Of a stretch of DNA of 64,000 bases, positions 53,959 to 62,941 are shown in pieces; position 1 is the stretch's first letter, and the number at the start of each line of letters is the position of its first letter. Location: assembly GCA_000384935.1 (NCBI GenBank), contig ARRA01000002.1, forward strand, positions 1-64,000. Reading direction: 5' to 3'. The notes beneath the pieces are model-generated. The model made no database searches and was not told where the DNA came from. It saw nothing but the letters and a program-made list of their open reading frames with translations. The position numbers and the translations under genes are program-made. Source of the DNA: a gamma proteobacterium SCGC AAA076-P13. Its GTDB lineage: Bacteria > Pseudomonadota > Gammaproteobacteria > Magnimaribacterales > D2472.

Positions 53959-54549
53959 CTATGAGCTTCCCTCAATTTTTTTTAATTCCTCTTCGAATCT
54001 TAACATTAATGATTTTCTTGCAGGTTTAAAAAAAGTTGCTATTAAAATCTTTAAATCTAGTTGAATGCTTTTGTTAGAAATATACAGAGCATCAATTTTT
54101 GATAATTTGACTGGCTCACTCATATCATAACCCAGCACTTGTCCTAACCCTGATATTCCAGGAACAACATCAAATACTTTTCTTTTAAGCCTTTCCTCTT
54201 TTAATTGTAATTGAGTATCCAGCCCAGGCCTAGGGCCAATTAATAGCAAGTCTCCTCTAATAAAATTTATTAATTGAGGTAGCTCATCTACTTTAGCAAG
54301 ACGAAGAATTGAACCTATTTTTAGATAATTTGATTTATCAACTTCATGCGTTCCAAGGTTTGGAGTAGTTTTATACATGGTTCTAATTTTATAAATGTTA
54401 AAACTTTTCAAGTCCTTGCCTATCCTTTTTTGTATAAAGAATACTGGCATGCCATCTTCTAAAAGAATTAAAAATGCAGAGAATACAATTATCGGCATTA
54501 GAATAAAAAGACTTATTAAGGTAAAAATTTTTAATAAAACATTTAACAT
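53959..54549 (-). CDS. Initiating sugar-phosphate transferase (PglC/WcaJ catalytic domain)
   Basis: A monotopic phosphoglycosyltransferase of 196 residues that loads the first sugar phosphate onto undecaprenyl phosphate. One N-terminal hydrophobic helix (~4-30) is followed by FFIQKRIGKDLKSFNIYKIRTM, the catalytic Asp-Glu dyad in AKVDELPQLINFIRG, LLIGPRPG and VVPGISGLGQV. It is the small form without the four-helix N-terminal domain. It is divergent from the WbpM-type dehydratase gene and probably starts the island polymer, as no other initiating enzyme is seen. Confidence 0.92.
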   Translation of the reverse strand: MLNVLLKIFTLISLFILMPIIVFSAFLILLEDGMPVFFIQKRIGKDLKSFNIYKIRTMYKTTPNLGTHEVDKSNYLKIGSILRLAKVDELPQLINFIRGDLLLIGPRPGLDTQLQLKEERLKRKVFDVVPGISGLGQVLGYDMSEPVKLSKIDALYISNKSIQLDLKILIATFFKPARKSLMLRFEEELKKIEGSS

Positions 54550-54744
54550 TTTTTGTATTATATATAAAGTAAATTTATTTGCATGAGTATCATAGAATAG
54601 TAATTTATTGACTTTAAATGAAAGGTTATTTTAAAAATTTATACTGATTTTAATCTTGATGATTTAATAGGTACAATAACGCACTTATCTTTGATATCAA
54701 CAGCCGAAGGGATACAATACCTGAGTACTAATTAGGGCTTAAAA

Positions 54745-56655
54745 ATGCACTCAAAAACAATAGGTAATAGTTTAAGAAATCTTACAAGAAGAAAAAAATT
54801 AATATTACTGATTCTTGCTGATTGCTTGATAGCTTTTCTATGTTGGGTTGTTTTTGGTCCTCCATTTTCATTTATGATTGCATCCAACTTCGAATTAAGT
54901 CTGTATCAGTTAATTAAAGACAATATTTTGAGTTTTATAATTCCTTTCTTTTTTACATTTTTTTATTTTGTGTGGTCTGGCTTCTATTTATCTTTAATGA
55001 AGTTCTTTGATTCAAAAGACTCAATTTTCAGAGCTTTGATTGGGTCTCTAATCTTTGGTAGTTTCTGGGGGGTAACCTATTTATCTCAATATGAGGTTAT
55101 TAGAACTGATTATTTATCTACTGTTATTTTGCAGGCGTTTCTTTTATCTTCAGTTTTTTATGCATTTCTTCAAATTTCTAGAGATATTGCCCAGCTAATC
55201 ATATATCCAAAAAATGAACGCTTTAATGGTAAACCTGTTTTAATTTATGGAGCTGGTGCTGCTGGAAATGAGCTATATCAAGCTATTAAAGTAAACTCAG
55301 CTATCAGAGTAGTAGGATTTTATGATAACTCTCCTACTTTAAGTGGAGCTGAGATAAATAATATTAAAATTTATGGCAAGCACAAGCATATTAAAAAACT
55401 CTCTGAAAAATACCGCGGAATGGAGATATATTTAGCTATCCCAAGCTTATCAATTGATGAAAGGAGAAGGATAATTAGCAGCTTAGAGAGCTATAAGGTA
55501 GCAATAAGATCAATGCCAGCTTTGCATGAAATTGTTGAGGATGAAAAGGCGTTACTCCAAATGCAGGAACTATCTATCGATGAAATTTTGCCTAGAAACA
55601 TTGTAAGAAGATCAGTTATACGTTTTGAGAATAAAACTATCTTAATAACTGGTGCTGGAGGCTCTATTGGCTCCGAAATTGTTAGACAAATTCTAAGAGG
55701 CAATCCAAAGAAAATAGTTTTATTTGAGCTTTCAGAAATCAATCTTTATTCTATTGAGGGTGAGGTAAATGCAATCAAAAAAAGCAAAAATATTCTTACA
55801 GAAGTGATTCCAATTCTAGGGGATGTCAAAAATAAAAAAAGACTTTCTGAGGTTTTACAACGCCATTCTGTAGATATAATTTATCATGCTGCCGCTTACA
55901 AACATGTACCAATAGTTGAATATTTTGAAAATATTACAGAAGGGATTAAAAATAATATTTTTGGTACGAAATCAGTATGCGACGCTGCTATAGAAAATAA
56001 TATTTTTAAAGTTGTTGTGGTTTCAACTGATAAAGCAGTAAGGCCAACAAATGTAATGGGAGCATCTAAAAGATTTGCTGAAATGATTGTACAGTCTCTA
56101 AATGACCAAAATCAAGATCATATATTTTGTATGGTCAGATTTGGAAATGTTCTCAACTCCTCAGGCTCTGTTATTCCTCTATTTCGAAAACAAATTTCTG
56201 AAGGTGGACCAATTACACTCACAGATAAAAGAGTTACCAGATTTTTTATGACAATAGCCGAAGCTTCAAGCTTAGTAATTCAAGCGGGCGAACTTGCTAA
56301 AGGCGGAGATGTTTTTATTTTAGATATGGGTGAACAGGTTAAAATATTAGATCTTGCTGAAAAACTAATATATTTATCAGGTAGAAATATAATGCAAGAA
56401 TCTAACGGTGAGGGAATTGAAATTCAAGAAGTTGGGCTGAGACCAGGTGAAAAATTATTTGAAGAATTATTGATATCAGGTGAAGAAATCAAAACTTCTA
56501 ATGAGAAAGTTTTCAAATCTAATGAGAAATTTTTACCCAAAGAAGAATTAGATAAGGCAATAAATGAGCTTAAAAAAGCTATTAATGAAAATGACCATTT
56601 TAAAATTAAAGAAATTCTTATAAATACTGTTGAGGGGTATTCAACAAAGGATTAA
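54745..56655 (+). CDS. Membrane NDP-sugar 4,6-dehydratase (WbpM/FlaA1/CapD family)
   Basis: A 636-residue protein. Four N-terminal membrane helices (~20-45, 60-85, 97-115, 122-145) are followed by a CoA-binding-like Rossmann domain (LIYGAGAAGNELYQAI) and the catalytic dehydratase: LITGAGGSIGSEIVRQIL, YHAAAYKHVPIVEYF, STDKAVRPTNVMGASKRFAE and GLRPGEKLFEELL. The Ser-Met-Lys pattern (MGASK) in place of Tyr-x3-Lys is typical of WbpM. Such enzymes act on UDP-GlcNAc towards QuiNAc or related sugars. Here it would supply the first sugar to the divergent transferase. Confidence 0.92.
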   Translation: MHSKTIGNSLRNLTRRKKLILLILADCLIAFLCWVVFGPPFSFMIASNFELSLYQLIKDNILSFIIPFFFTFFYFVWSGFYLSLMKFFDSKDSIFRALIGSLIFGSFWGVTYLSQYEVIRTDYLSTVILQAFLLSSVFYAFLQISRDIAQLIIYPKNERFNGKPVLIYGAGAAGNELYQAIKVNSAIRVVGFYDNSPTLSGAEINNIKIYGKHKHIKKLSEKYRGMEIYLAIPSLSIDERRRIISSLESYKVAIRSMPALHEIVEDEKALLQMQELSIDEILPRNIVRRSVIRFENKTILITGAGGSIGSEIVRQILRGNPKKIVLFELSEINLYSIEGEVNAIKKSKNILTEVIPILGDVKNKKRLSEVLQRHSVDIIYHAAAYKHVPIVEYFENITEGIKNNIFGTKSVCDAAIENNIFKVVVVSTDKAVRPTNVMGASKRFAEMIVQSLNDQNQDHIFCMVRFGNVLNSSGSVIPLFRKQISEGGPITLTDKRVTRFFMTIAEASSLVIQAGELAKGGDVFILDMGEQVKILDLAEKLIYLSGRNIMQESNGEGIEIQEVGLRPGEKLFEELLISGEEIKTSNEKVFKSNEKFLPKEELDKAINELKKAINENDHFKIKEILINTVEGYSTKD

Positions 56656-56660
56656 TAATT

Positions 56661-57413
56661 ATGGAGCTACTAAATCTTGATGAAGAACTAAAAACTGCAA
56701 AAGACGCCGCTATATCTGCCGGAAGATTACTTTATGAAAATAAGAACGATTTAAACAAATCAATATTTTCTTCAGATACAGATATTAAACTTAAAGCGGA
56801 TATAGAAGCTGAAGATCTTATAAAATCAATTCTTATAAAAGAATCTTCTTTTCCAATCCTAGCCGAAGAAAGTGGAAAGCCTGAAGGCGCTTTAGAAGAA
56901 ACTTTTTGGGTTGTTGATCCTCTTGATGGAACAGCAAACTATGCAAGAAATATACCCCTATGTTGTGTCTCTATAGCATTGATGAATAAGATGAAGCCAG
57001 TTATTGGTGTTGTTTATGATTTTAATAACAATAATCTCTATGAAGGTAGTTTCGACGGAGAAGCAAAATTAAATGAAAGTATTATAAGAGTATCTGATGT
57101 AAATGAACCCAAAGAAGGTATTTTGGTAACTGGTCTTCCAAATAATACCGATTATTCAGATTCAGCACTATTAAAAATGGTTAAAGATTTTCAGGAATGG
57201 AGAAAAGTAAGAATGATAGGTTCTGCTGCTATCGCATCTTGTTTTATTGCTTCTGCTAAAGCTGATGTTTATAAAGAATTTGGAACTTATCTATGGGATG
57301 TGGCTGCTGGGGCGGTCATTGTAAATGCTGCTGGTGGAAAAGCAGAAATAACAAACTTTAGAGATAATTATCAAGTAGATGTTCATTTCTCAAACTCAAA
57401 AATTATAGATTAA
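56661..57413 (+). CDS. Inositol-monophosphatase-family phosphatase (CysQ/SuhB-like)
   Basis: A 250-residue Mg-dependent phosphatase. Metal-binding motifs are ILAEESG near residue 70, VVDPLDGTANYARNIP near 87 and WDVAAGAVIVNAAGG near 212. KADIEAEDLI is the early metal-binding helix, with Ala where many members have Thr. Candidate substrates are 3'-phosphoadenosine 5'-phosphate, inositol phosphates or sugar phosphates; sequence alone does not decide. It lies five bases after the dehydratase gene and three before the photolyase gene. Confidence 0.85.
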   Translation: MELLNLDEELKTAKDAAISAGRLLYENKNDLNKSIFSSDTDIKLKADIEAEDLIKSILIKESSFPILAEESGKPEGALEETFWVVDPLDGTANYARNIPLCCVSIALMNKMKPVIGVVYDFNNNNLYEGSFDGEAKLNESIIRVSDVNEPKEGILVTGLPNNTDYSDSALLKMVKDFQEWRKVRMIGSAAIASCFIASAKADVYKEFGTYLWDVAAGAVIVNAAGGKAEITNFRDNYQVDVHFSNSKIID

Positions 57414-57416
57414 CTA

Positions 57417-58832
57417 ATGAAAAGTATTATTTGGTTCAGAAATGATCTAAGAATAGATGACAATCCGGCAATGAGAGCTGCTTATGATAACTCGGCCGAA
57501 GTTCATGCAATATTTTTATATTCTAAAGACCAATTAGAAAAACATAATGAAGCTAATGTAAAGATAGATTTTCTTATAGAAAATTTAAAGTCCTTAAGCG
57601 ATAGCCTTGAAAAGCTTAATATTCCCTTATCAATTATAGAAAGCTCCGGATTCGATGAGAACCCTCAAATTATTTTAAAAACTGCAAAAGAAAGAGATAT
57701 AGATAAAGTGTTTTTTAATAAACAGTTTGGAGAAGACGAACAAAAAAGAGATAAACAAGTTGTAACTATATTAAAAACCTCTAACGTCAAAGCAGAATCT
57801 TTTAATGATCAAATAGTCTATGAAGCTGGCTCTATAAGAACTGGTCAAGACAACCCTTACTCAGTTTTTACACCATTTAAAAGAAAGTGGGTTGAACATT
57901 TTGATATGGAACTTCTGGATATTGAGCATAAATACACACCAATGAATCAAGGAAATTTCAGCTCGAATATTTCGAACTTTAACTTTAATTTTAAAATAGA
58001 ACATAAGGTTGATATGTCTCTTTGGCCAGCTGGAGAGGAAAGCGCATTGAATAGATTAAAAGGTTTTTTAGAAAATAAAGTCTCTAATTATTCTAAAGAT
58101 AGAAACGATCCAATAATAGATGGAACTAGTAGAATGTCGCCGTATCTAGCCTTAGGCATCATATCCTCTAAACGGTGTATTCTTGAAGGCTTGAAATTAA
58201 ATAATTTTGAATTTAATTCAGGTAATAATGGAATTACCAAATGGATTGATGAAATTGTTTGGCGTGAATTTTATAGAAATATTATGTTTTCTTTTCCAAA
58301 AGTTGGTCGCAATCAACCATTTCAAGATTTTTCTAAATCTATACAGTGGAGGTTTGAAGAGACAGAGCTCCACGCATGGAAAACTGGTATGACTGGCTTT
58401 CCTATTATTGATGCGGCAATTAGGCAACTACTTAATGAGGGATGGATGCATAATAGATTGAGAATGGTAGTTGCAATGTTTTTCACAAAAAATATGCTGC
58501 ATGACTGGAGGCTCGGTGAAGCTTATTTTATGCAGAATCTAATAGATGGTGATTTTGCATCTAATAATGGAGGTTGGCAGTGGAGTAGTTCAACTGGAAC
58601 AGACGCAGCTCCATATTTTAGAATTTTTAACCCTATAACTCAGTCAACAAACTTTGATAAAGAGGGATTATTTATCAAAAAATATGTTCCAGAGTTAAAA
58701 GATTTAGATAAATCAGTTATTCACGATCCCTCAAAAGAGCATAGAGAGTATTGTGGCTATCCTGACCAAATACTTGATCTAAAGTCATCTCGTTTAAGAG
58801 CTATTGATACTTTTAAAGCAGCAAAAAGCTAA
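57417..58832 (+). CDS. phrB: Deoxyribodipyrimidine photolyase
   Basis: A light-driven repair enzyme for pyrimidine dimers, 471 residues as in E. coli (472). The antenna domain begins IIWFRNDLRIDDNPAM. The FAD domain has GTSRMSPYLALGIIS, EIVWREFYRNIMF, GMTGFPIIDAAIRQL, GWMHNRLRMVVAMF and DGDFASNNGGWQWSSSTG. The tryptophans of the electron chain are in place. With uvrC disrupted in this sequence, it may be the main repair route for UV lesions. It suggests life in sunlit water. Confidence 0.95.
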   Translation: MKSIIWFRNDLRIDDNPAMRAAYDNSAEVHAIFLYSKDQLEKHNEANVKIDFLIENLKSLSDSLEKLNIPLSIIESSGFDENPQIILKTAKERDIDKVFFNKQFGEDEQKRDKQVVTILKTSNVKAESFNDQIVYEAGSIRTGQDNPYSVFTPFKRKWVEHFDMELLDIEHKYTPMNQGNFSSNISNFNFNFKIEHKVDMSLWPAGEESALNRLKGFLENKVSNYSKDRNDPIIDGTSRMSPYLALGIISSKRCILEGLKLNNFEFNSGNNGITKWIDEIVWREFYRNIMFSFPKVGRNQPFQDFSKSIQWRFEETELHAWKTGMTGFPIIDAAIRQLLNEGWMHNRLRMVVAMFFTKNMLHDWRLGEAYFMQNLIDGDFASNNGGWQWSSSTGTDAAPYFRIFNPITQSTNFDKEGLFIKKYVPELKDLDKSVIHDPSKEHREYCGYPDQILDLKSSRLRAIDTFKAAKS

Positions 58833-58905
58833 TACATTTTTTATAGTTAACCTTTTTTTTCTTCTGTATACTTTATAAATAATTGACTATTTAGATGAGG
58901 TTCTT

Positions 58906-60585
58906 ATGAGTAGTTTTCTTTCAGATTTAGAGATAGCGAATCAGGCAAATAAAAAACATATTTATGATATTGCAAAACAAATCGATGTTCCTGAAGAAGC
59001 ACTTATTGTTTATGGAAATGATAAAGCAAAAATTAATTATGATTTCTTAGATAAGTGTCGAGACAAAAAAGATGGCAAGTTAATTTTAGTAACTGCAATT
59101 TCTCCAACACCAGCTGGAGAGGGAAAGACAACAACGAGTGTAGGTTTGGTAGACGGGCTTTGCCATAATGGGAAAAAGGCCATGATTTGTTTGAGAGAAC
59201 CTAGTCTTGGACCATGTTTTGGCATGAAAGGAGGAGCAGCAGGTGGTGGCTATGCTCAAGTAGTTCCAATGACAGATATAAACCTTCATTTCACAGGCGA
59301 CTTTCACGCAATTGGCGCAGCGCATAATTTATTATCAGCACTAATAGATAATCATATTCATTGGGAAAATGATTTAAATATTGATCCTAGAAGAATTACT
59401 TGGAAAAGGGTTGTTGATATGAATGATAGATCATTGAGAGATATCACTTGCGGTTTGGGTGGAACAGGTAATGGCATTCCACGCCAGAGTGGCTTTGATA
59501 TTACAGTTGCATCAGAGATTATGGCCGTTTTTTGTTTAGCTAATGACTTAGAGGATTTAGAGAATAGAATTGGTAATATTGTATTTGCCTATACTAGAAA
59601 ACTTGAACCGGTAAAAGTTCATCAATTAAAAGCGCAGGGAGCACTTACAGCCTTGCTAAGAGATGCATTTCAACCCAACTTGGTCCAAACATTGGAAAAT
59701 AATCCAGCCCTTATGCATGGCGGTCCATTCGCAAATATTGCGCATGGCTGTAACTCCGTTATTGCTACAAAGACAGCATTAAAACTTGCTGATTATGTTG
59801 TTACAGAAGCTGGTTTTGGTGCGGATTTAGGAGCAGAAAAATTCTTTGATATAAAATGCCGTAAAGCAGGACTTTCTCCTGATGCAGTTGTTCTAGTTGC
59901 TACTACAAAGGCTCTTAAAATGCATGGTGGTGTTAAAAAAGAAGATCTGAAAGAAGAGAATATCGATGCGGTAAAAGAAGGGTGTAAAAATTTAGCCAAA
60001 CATATAAGAAACATTGGGCATTTTGGTGTTCCAATTACAGTTGCAATAAATGAATTTTATACAGATACAGAGAACGAGCATCAAGCAATAATTGATTTTT
60101 GTAAAAATCTAAATGTTGTTTGTAAGATTTCTTCTCATTGGGAAAATGGTGGTGCTGGTGCATCTGATCTTGCAACTCATGTTGCTGATTTAGTAGATTC
60201 TAGTGAATCATCTTTTAGAACTTTATATGATGATGAAATGTCTTTGTGGGACAAGACAAGACATATAGCGAGAACCATTTATGGTGCAGAAGATATACTT
60301 GCTGATAAGCGCGTAAGAGATAAATTTGCTCAGTTTGAAAAAGAAGGATTTGGTAAGTACCCCATTTGTATGGCAAAAACCCAGTATAGCTTTTCAACAG
60401 ACCCACTTTTAATGGGAGCTCCAACTGGGCATGATGTCCCTATTAGGGAAGTAAGGTTGTGTTCAGGTGCTGAGTTTATAGTAGTAGTCTGCGGTGCAAT
60501 TATGACTATGCCAGGATTACCAAGAAAACCTGCATCTGAGGCTATTGGCGTAGATAAAGATAAAAATATTGAAGGACTATTTTAA
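58906..60585 (+). CDS. fhs: Formate--tetrahydrofolate ligase
   Basis: Makes 10-formyl-THF from formate, THF and ATP. The 559 residues match the family. The P-loop is [16 protein letters not shown] near residue 67; [20 protein letters not shown] near 103 is the folate/formate region; [27 protein letters not shown] and [14 protein letters not shown] are also conserved. A GAGG ribosome site at 58894-58897 precedes the ATG. E. coli lacks this enzyme, whereas many marine bacteria use it for one-carbon oxidation or assimilation. Confidence 0.96.
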   Translation: MSSFLSDLEIANQANKKHIYDIAKQIDVPEEALIVYGNDKAKINYDFLDKCRDKKDGKLILVTAISPTPAGEGKTTTSVGLVDGLCHNGKKAMICLREPSLGPCFGMKGGAAGGGYAQVVPMTDINLHFTGDFHAIGAAHNLLSALIDNHIHWENDLNIDPRRITWKRVVDMNDRSLRDITCGLGGTGNGIPRQSGFDITVASEIMAVFCLANDLEDLENRIGNIVFAYTRKLEPVKVHQLKAQGALTALLRDAFQPNLVQTLENNPALMHGGPFANIAHGCNSVIATKTALKLADYVVTEAGFGADLGAEKFFDIKCRKAGLSPDAVVLVATTKALKMHGGVKKEDLKEENIDAVKEGCKNLAKHIRNIGHFGVPITVAINEFYTDTENEHQAIIDFCKNLNVVCKISSHWENGGAGASDLATHVADLVDSSESSFRTLYDDEMSLWDKTRHIARTIYGAEDILADKRVRDKFAQFEKEGFGKYPICMAKTQYSFSTDPLLMGAPTGHDVPIREVRLCSGAEFIVVVCGAIMTMPGLPRKPASEAIGVDKDKNIEGLF

Positions 60586-60617
60586 AAATCTAAATAGTTT
60601 ACATATATCAATTTGTG

Positions 60618-60623
60618 TATAAT
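60618..60623 (+). promoter_or_regulatory. Possible -10 box for the aldehyde dehydrogenase gene
   Basis: TATAAT at 60618-60623, about 28 nt before the ATG, preceded by TTTACA-like sequence near 60598-60603 at a short spacing of 14 nt. The AAGGA ribosome site follows. Confidence 0.3.
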
Positions 60624-60651
60624 TTGGCTCAACATTCACAAGGAAAAATAA

Positions 60652-62076
60652 ATGAAAGATAAATTAAAGTTTTATATTAATGGTCAATGGGTTGAATCTG
60701 AATCTAATGAAAAAATTGAGGTTATAAATCCAGCCAATGAAACTATTGTTGGGCATGTAACTGCAGGAACAAAAGAGGATATTGATAGTGCTGTTAAGGC
60801 AGCAACAAATGCATTTAAAACATATCAATTTTCATCTAAAGATCAACGAATAGAGCTACTCAATAATGTAATAGCCGAGTATGAAAATAGATATCAAGAT
60901 TTTGTAGATACTATCACTGAAGAAATGGGTGCACCTTTATGGCTATCATCTAAAGCCCAAGCATCAACAGGAATCAAAAATTTAAATGAAACTTTGGATG
61001 CTCTTAAAGAGTATGAGTTTGAAAAAGAAGAGGGCGATTATATTTTAATGAAAGAGCCAATTGGAGTTGTAGGAATGATCACTCCATGGAATTGGCCCAT
61101 GAATCAGATTACAACAAAGGTCTCTGCAGCATTAGCAGCAGGTTGCACTATGGTATTAAAACCAAGTGAAATATCACCATATTGTGCGATGCTTCTTGCT
61201 GAAGTTTTCGATACCGCTGGAGTTCCGGCTGGAATCTTTAATGTTGTTAATGGCTATGGTCCAACTGTAGGAGCTGCATTATCTGAGCACAAATATGTAG
61301 ATATGATGTCATTTACTGGTTCTACAAGAGCTGGTATTGCTGTTGCACAGGCTTCAGCTACCACTGTAAAACGTGTTCATCAGGAGCTTGGCGGCAAGTC
61401 TTCAAATATTATTTTAGATGATGTTGCTGATCTTGAGAGATCGGTCAAAGGCGGAGCAGGACATTGTTTTTTAAATTCGGGACAGTCATGTAACGCACCA
61501 ACAAAAATGCTAGTTTCATCAACAAACTATGACAAAGCTGTTGAGGTTGCAGGTGCAACAGCAGAAAGTACAACTGTTGGTGATCCTCATGGAGAATTTA
61601 GAATGGGGCCAATAGCAAACAAAGCTCAGTATGAGAAAGTACTAAGAATGATAGAGATTGGAATAGAAGAAGGTGCGACATTGGTTGCTGGTGGCACTGA
61701 AAGACCAGATGGTTATGACAGTGGTTATTATGTAAAACCAACAGTATTTGCTAACGTTACTCCAGATATGACTATTGCTAAAGAAGAAATCTTTGGACCA
61801 GTCCTTTCTATAATTAAATATGAAACAGAAGAAGAGGCAATACAAATTGCCAATGATACAGAGTATGGTTTAGCGGGATATATCCAAGGTGAACCAAGCC
61901 ATGCACATGAAGTTGCAAAAAAGATAAGAGCTGGCCAAATTATTATTAATGGCGGAGCAAGAGGTACTGGTGCACCATTTGGAGGTTATAAAGCCTCTGG
62001 AAATGGAAGAGAGCATGGTCTTCACGGCTTAGAAGAATGTTTAGAAACTAAGGCTGTTATAGCTCCAGGCGCTTAA
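60652..62076 (+). CDS. NAD(P)-dependent aldehyde dehydrogenase
   Basis: A 474-residue member of the aldehyde dehydrogenase superfamily. NPANETIVGHVTAG opens the fold, ITPWNWPMNQI and LKPSEISPY bind the cofactor, the catalytic Glu is in HQELGGKSSNIIL near residue 245, and the catalytic Cys is in FLNSGQSCNAPTK near 280. KEEIFGPVLSI and GGYKASGNGREHG close the protein. Substrate is not identifiable. Its stop overlaps the stop of the convergent aldolase-family gene. Confidence 0.94.
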   Translation: MKDKLKFYINGQWVESESNEKIEVINPANETIVGHVTAGTKEDIDSAVKAATNAFKTYQFSSKDQRIELLNNVIAEYENRYQDFVDTITEEMGAPLWLSSKAQASTGIKNLNETLDALKEYEFEKEEGDYILMKEPIGVVGMITPWNWPMNQITTKVSAALAAGCTMVLKPSEISPYCAMLLAEVFDTAGVPAGIFNVVNGYGPTVGAALSEHKYVDMMSFTGSTRAGIAVAQASATTVKRVHQELGGKSSNIILDDVADLERSVKGGAGHCFLNSGQSCNAPTKMLVSSTNYDKAVEVAGATAESTTVGDPHGEFRMGPIANKAQYEKVLRMIEIGIEEGATLVAGGTERPDGYDSGYYVKPTVFANVTPDMTIAKEEIFGPVLSIIKYETEEEAIQIANDTEYGLAGYIQGEPSHAHEVAKKIRAGQIIINGGARGTGAPFGGYKASGNGREHGLHGLEECLETKAVIAPGA

Positions 62077-62882
62077 TCTAGTAAGTCAGGTTCTTTTTTA
62101 ATTATCATATCAAATGCCGGTTGGTAGCTTGCCCAAGCTGCCACATCATTTGCTATAAAGTTTCTTGTTTTTACCGCAGTATCGTGAGGAATAATCACAG
62201 GATTTCCTGCAGCCTCTGCCATTAGTTGAGCCTGACAACACCTTTCCATAGACATGTAAAACCATAGAGCGATATCAACTGAAGGGCCAGTAGTTAAAAT
62301 CCCATGATTCTGAAGGATAATCACTTTCTTATCACCAAGAGCTTTCGCTATTTCATCACCTTCATCAACTTCTTCTACAACACCTGAAAAGTCTTTATAC
62401 ATTCCTTGGGTTTCATAAAAGGCACAAGCATCTTGAGAAATTGGATCTAAAGGCTTTCCTAAGGTTGAAAAGGTTCTTCCATAAATAGAATGAGAATGAG
62501 CAGCAGCATTAACATCTGGTCTTGCTGCATGAAGCCTTGAATGAATAGCAAAGGCAGCAACATTTACGTCTTTATCTCCTTGAACTACCTTCCCATCATG
62601 ATTTACAAGTATTAAATCTGAGACAGATATTTGAGAGAAATGGACTCCTAGTGGATTTACCCAAAAATGATCAGAAAATTCTGGATCTCTTAGTGTGATA
62701 TGACCCGCAACACCTTCATTAAAACCAAAATAAGCAAACATTCTAAATCCAGCTGCTAATTTCTCTAATTGATTTCTTCTTAGCTCTGCAATATTTGCAA
62801 ATTCAGTCATTTCTAGGCCTTTACCTTTAAGCGGGAGCCTGCCGTCAGTGATATCTATTTTTATTGGTGAAACATTTGTCAT
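62073..62882 (-). CDS. Class II aldolase/adducin-family protein
   Basis: A 269-residue protein of the zinc-dependent class II aldolase family. Metal ligands are in AAAHSHSIYGRTF and the later LQNHGILTTG. FNEGVAGHITLRDPE near the N-terminus is the phosphate-loop region. The ATG at 62882 is chosen because GAGGGATATAGA precedes it at good spacing; a longer reading to 62927 adds a poor MVSYFNIQTC extension. Family members are sugar-phosphate aldolases or decarboxylases, but many marine homologs are uncharacterised. It shares three terminal bases with the aldehyde dehydrogenase gene and is divergent from fumC. Confidence 0.87.
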   Translation of the reverse strand: MTNVSPIKIDITDGRLPLKGKGLEMTEFANIAELRRNQLEKLAAGFRMFAYFGFNEGVAGHITLRDPEFSDHFWVNPLGVHFSQISVSDLILVNHDGKVVQGDKDVNVAAFAIHSRLHAARPDVNAAAHSHSIYGRTFSTLGKPLDPISQDACAFYETQGMYKDFSGVVEEVDEGDEIAKALGDKKVIILQNHGILTTGPSVDIALWFYMSMERCCQAQLMAEAAGNPVIIPHDTAVKTRNFIANDVAAWASYQPAFDMIIKKEPDLLD

Positions 62883-62941
62883 TCTATATCCCTCTATGCA
62901 TGTTTGAATGTTAAAATAGCTTACCAAAAAAAAGGATTATT

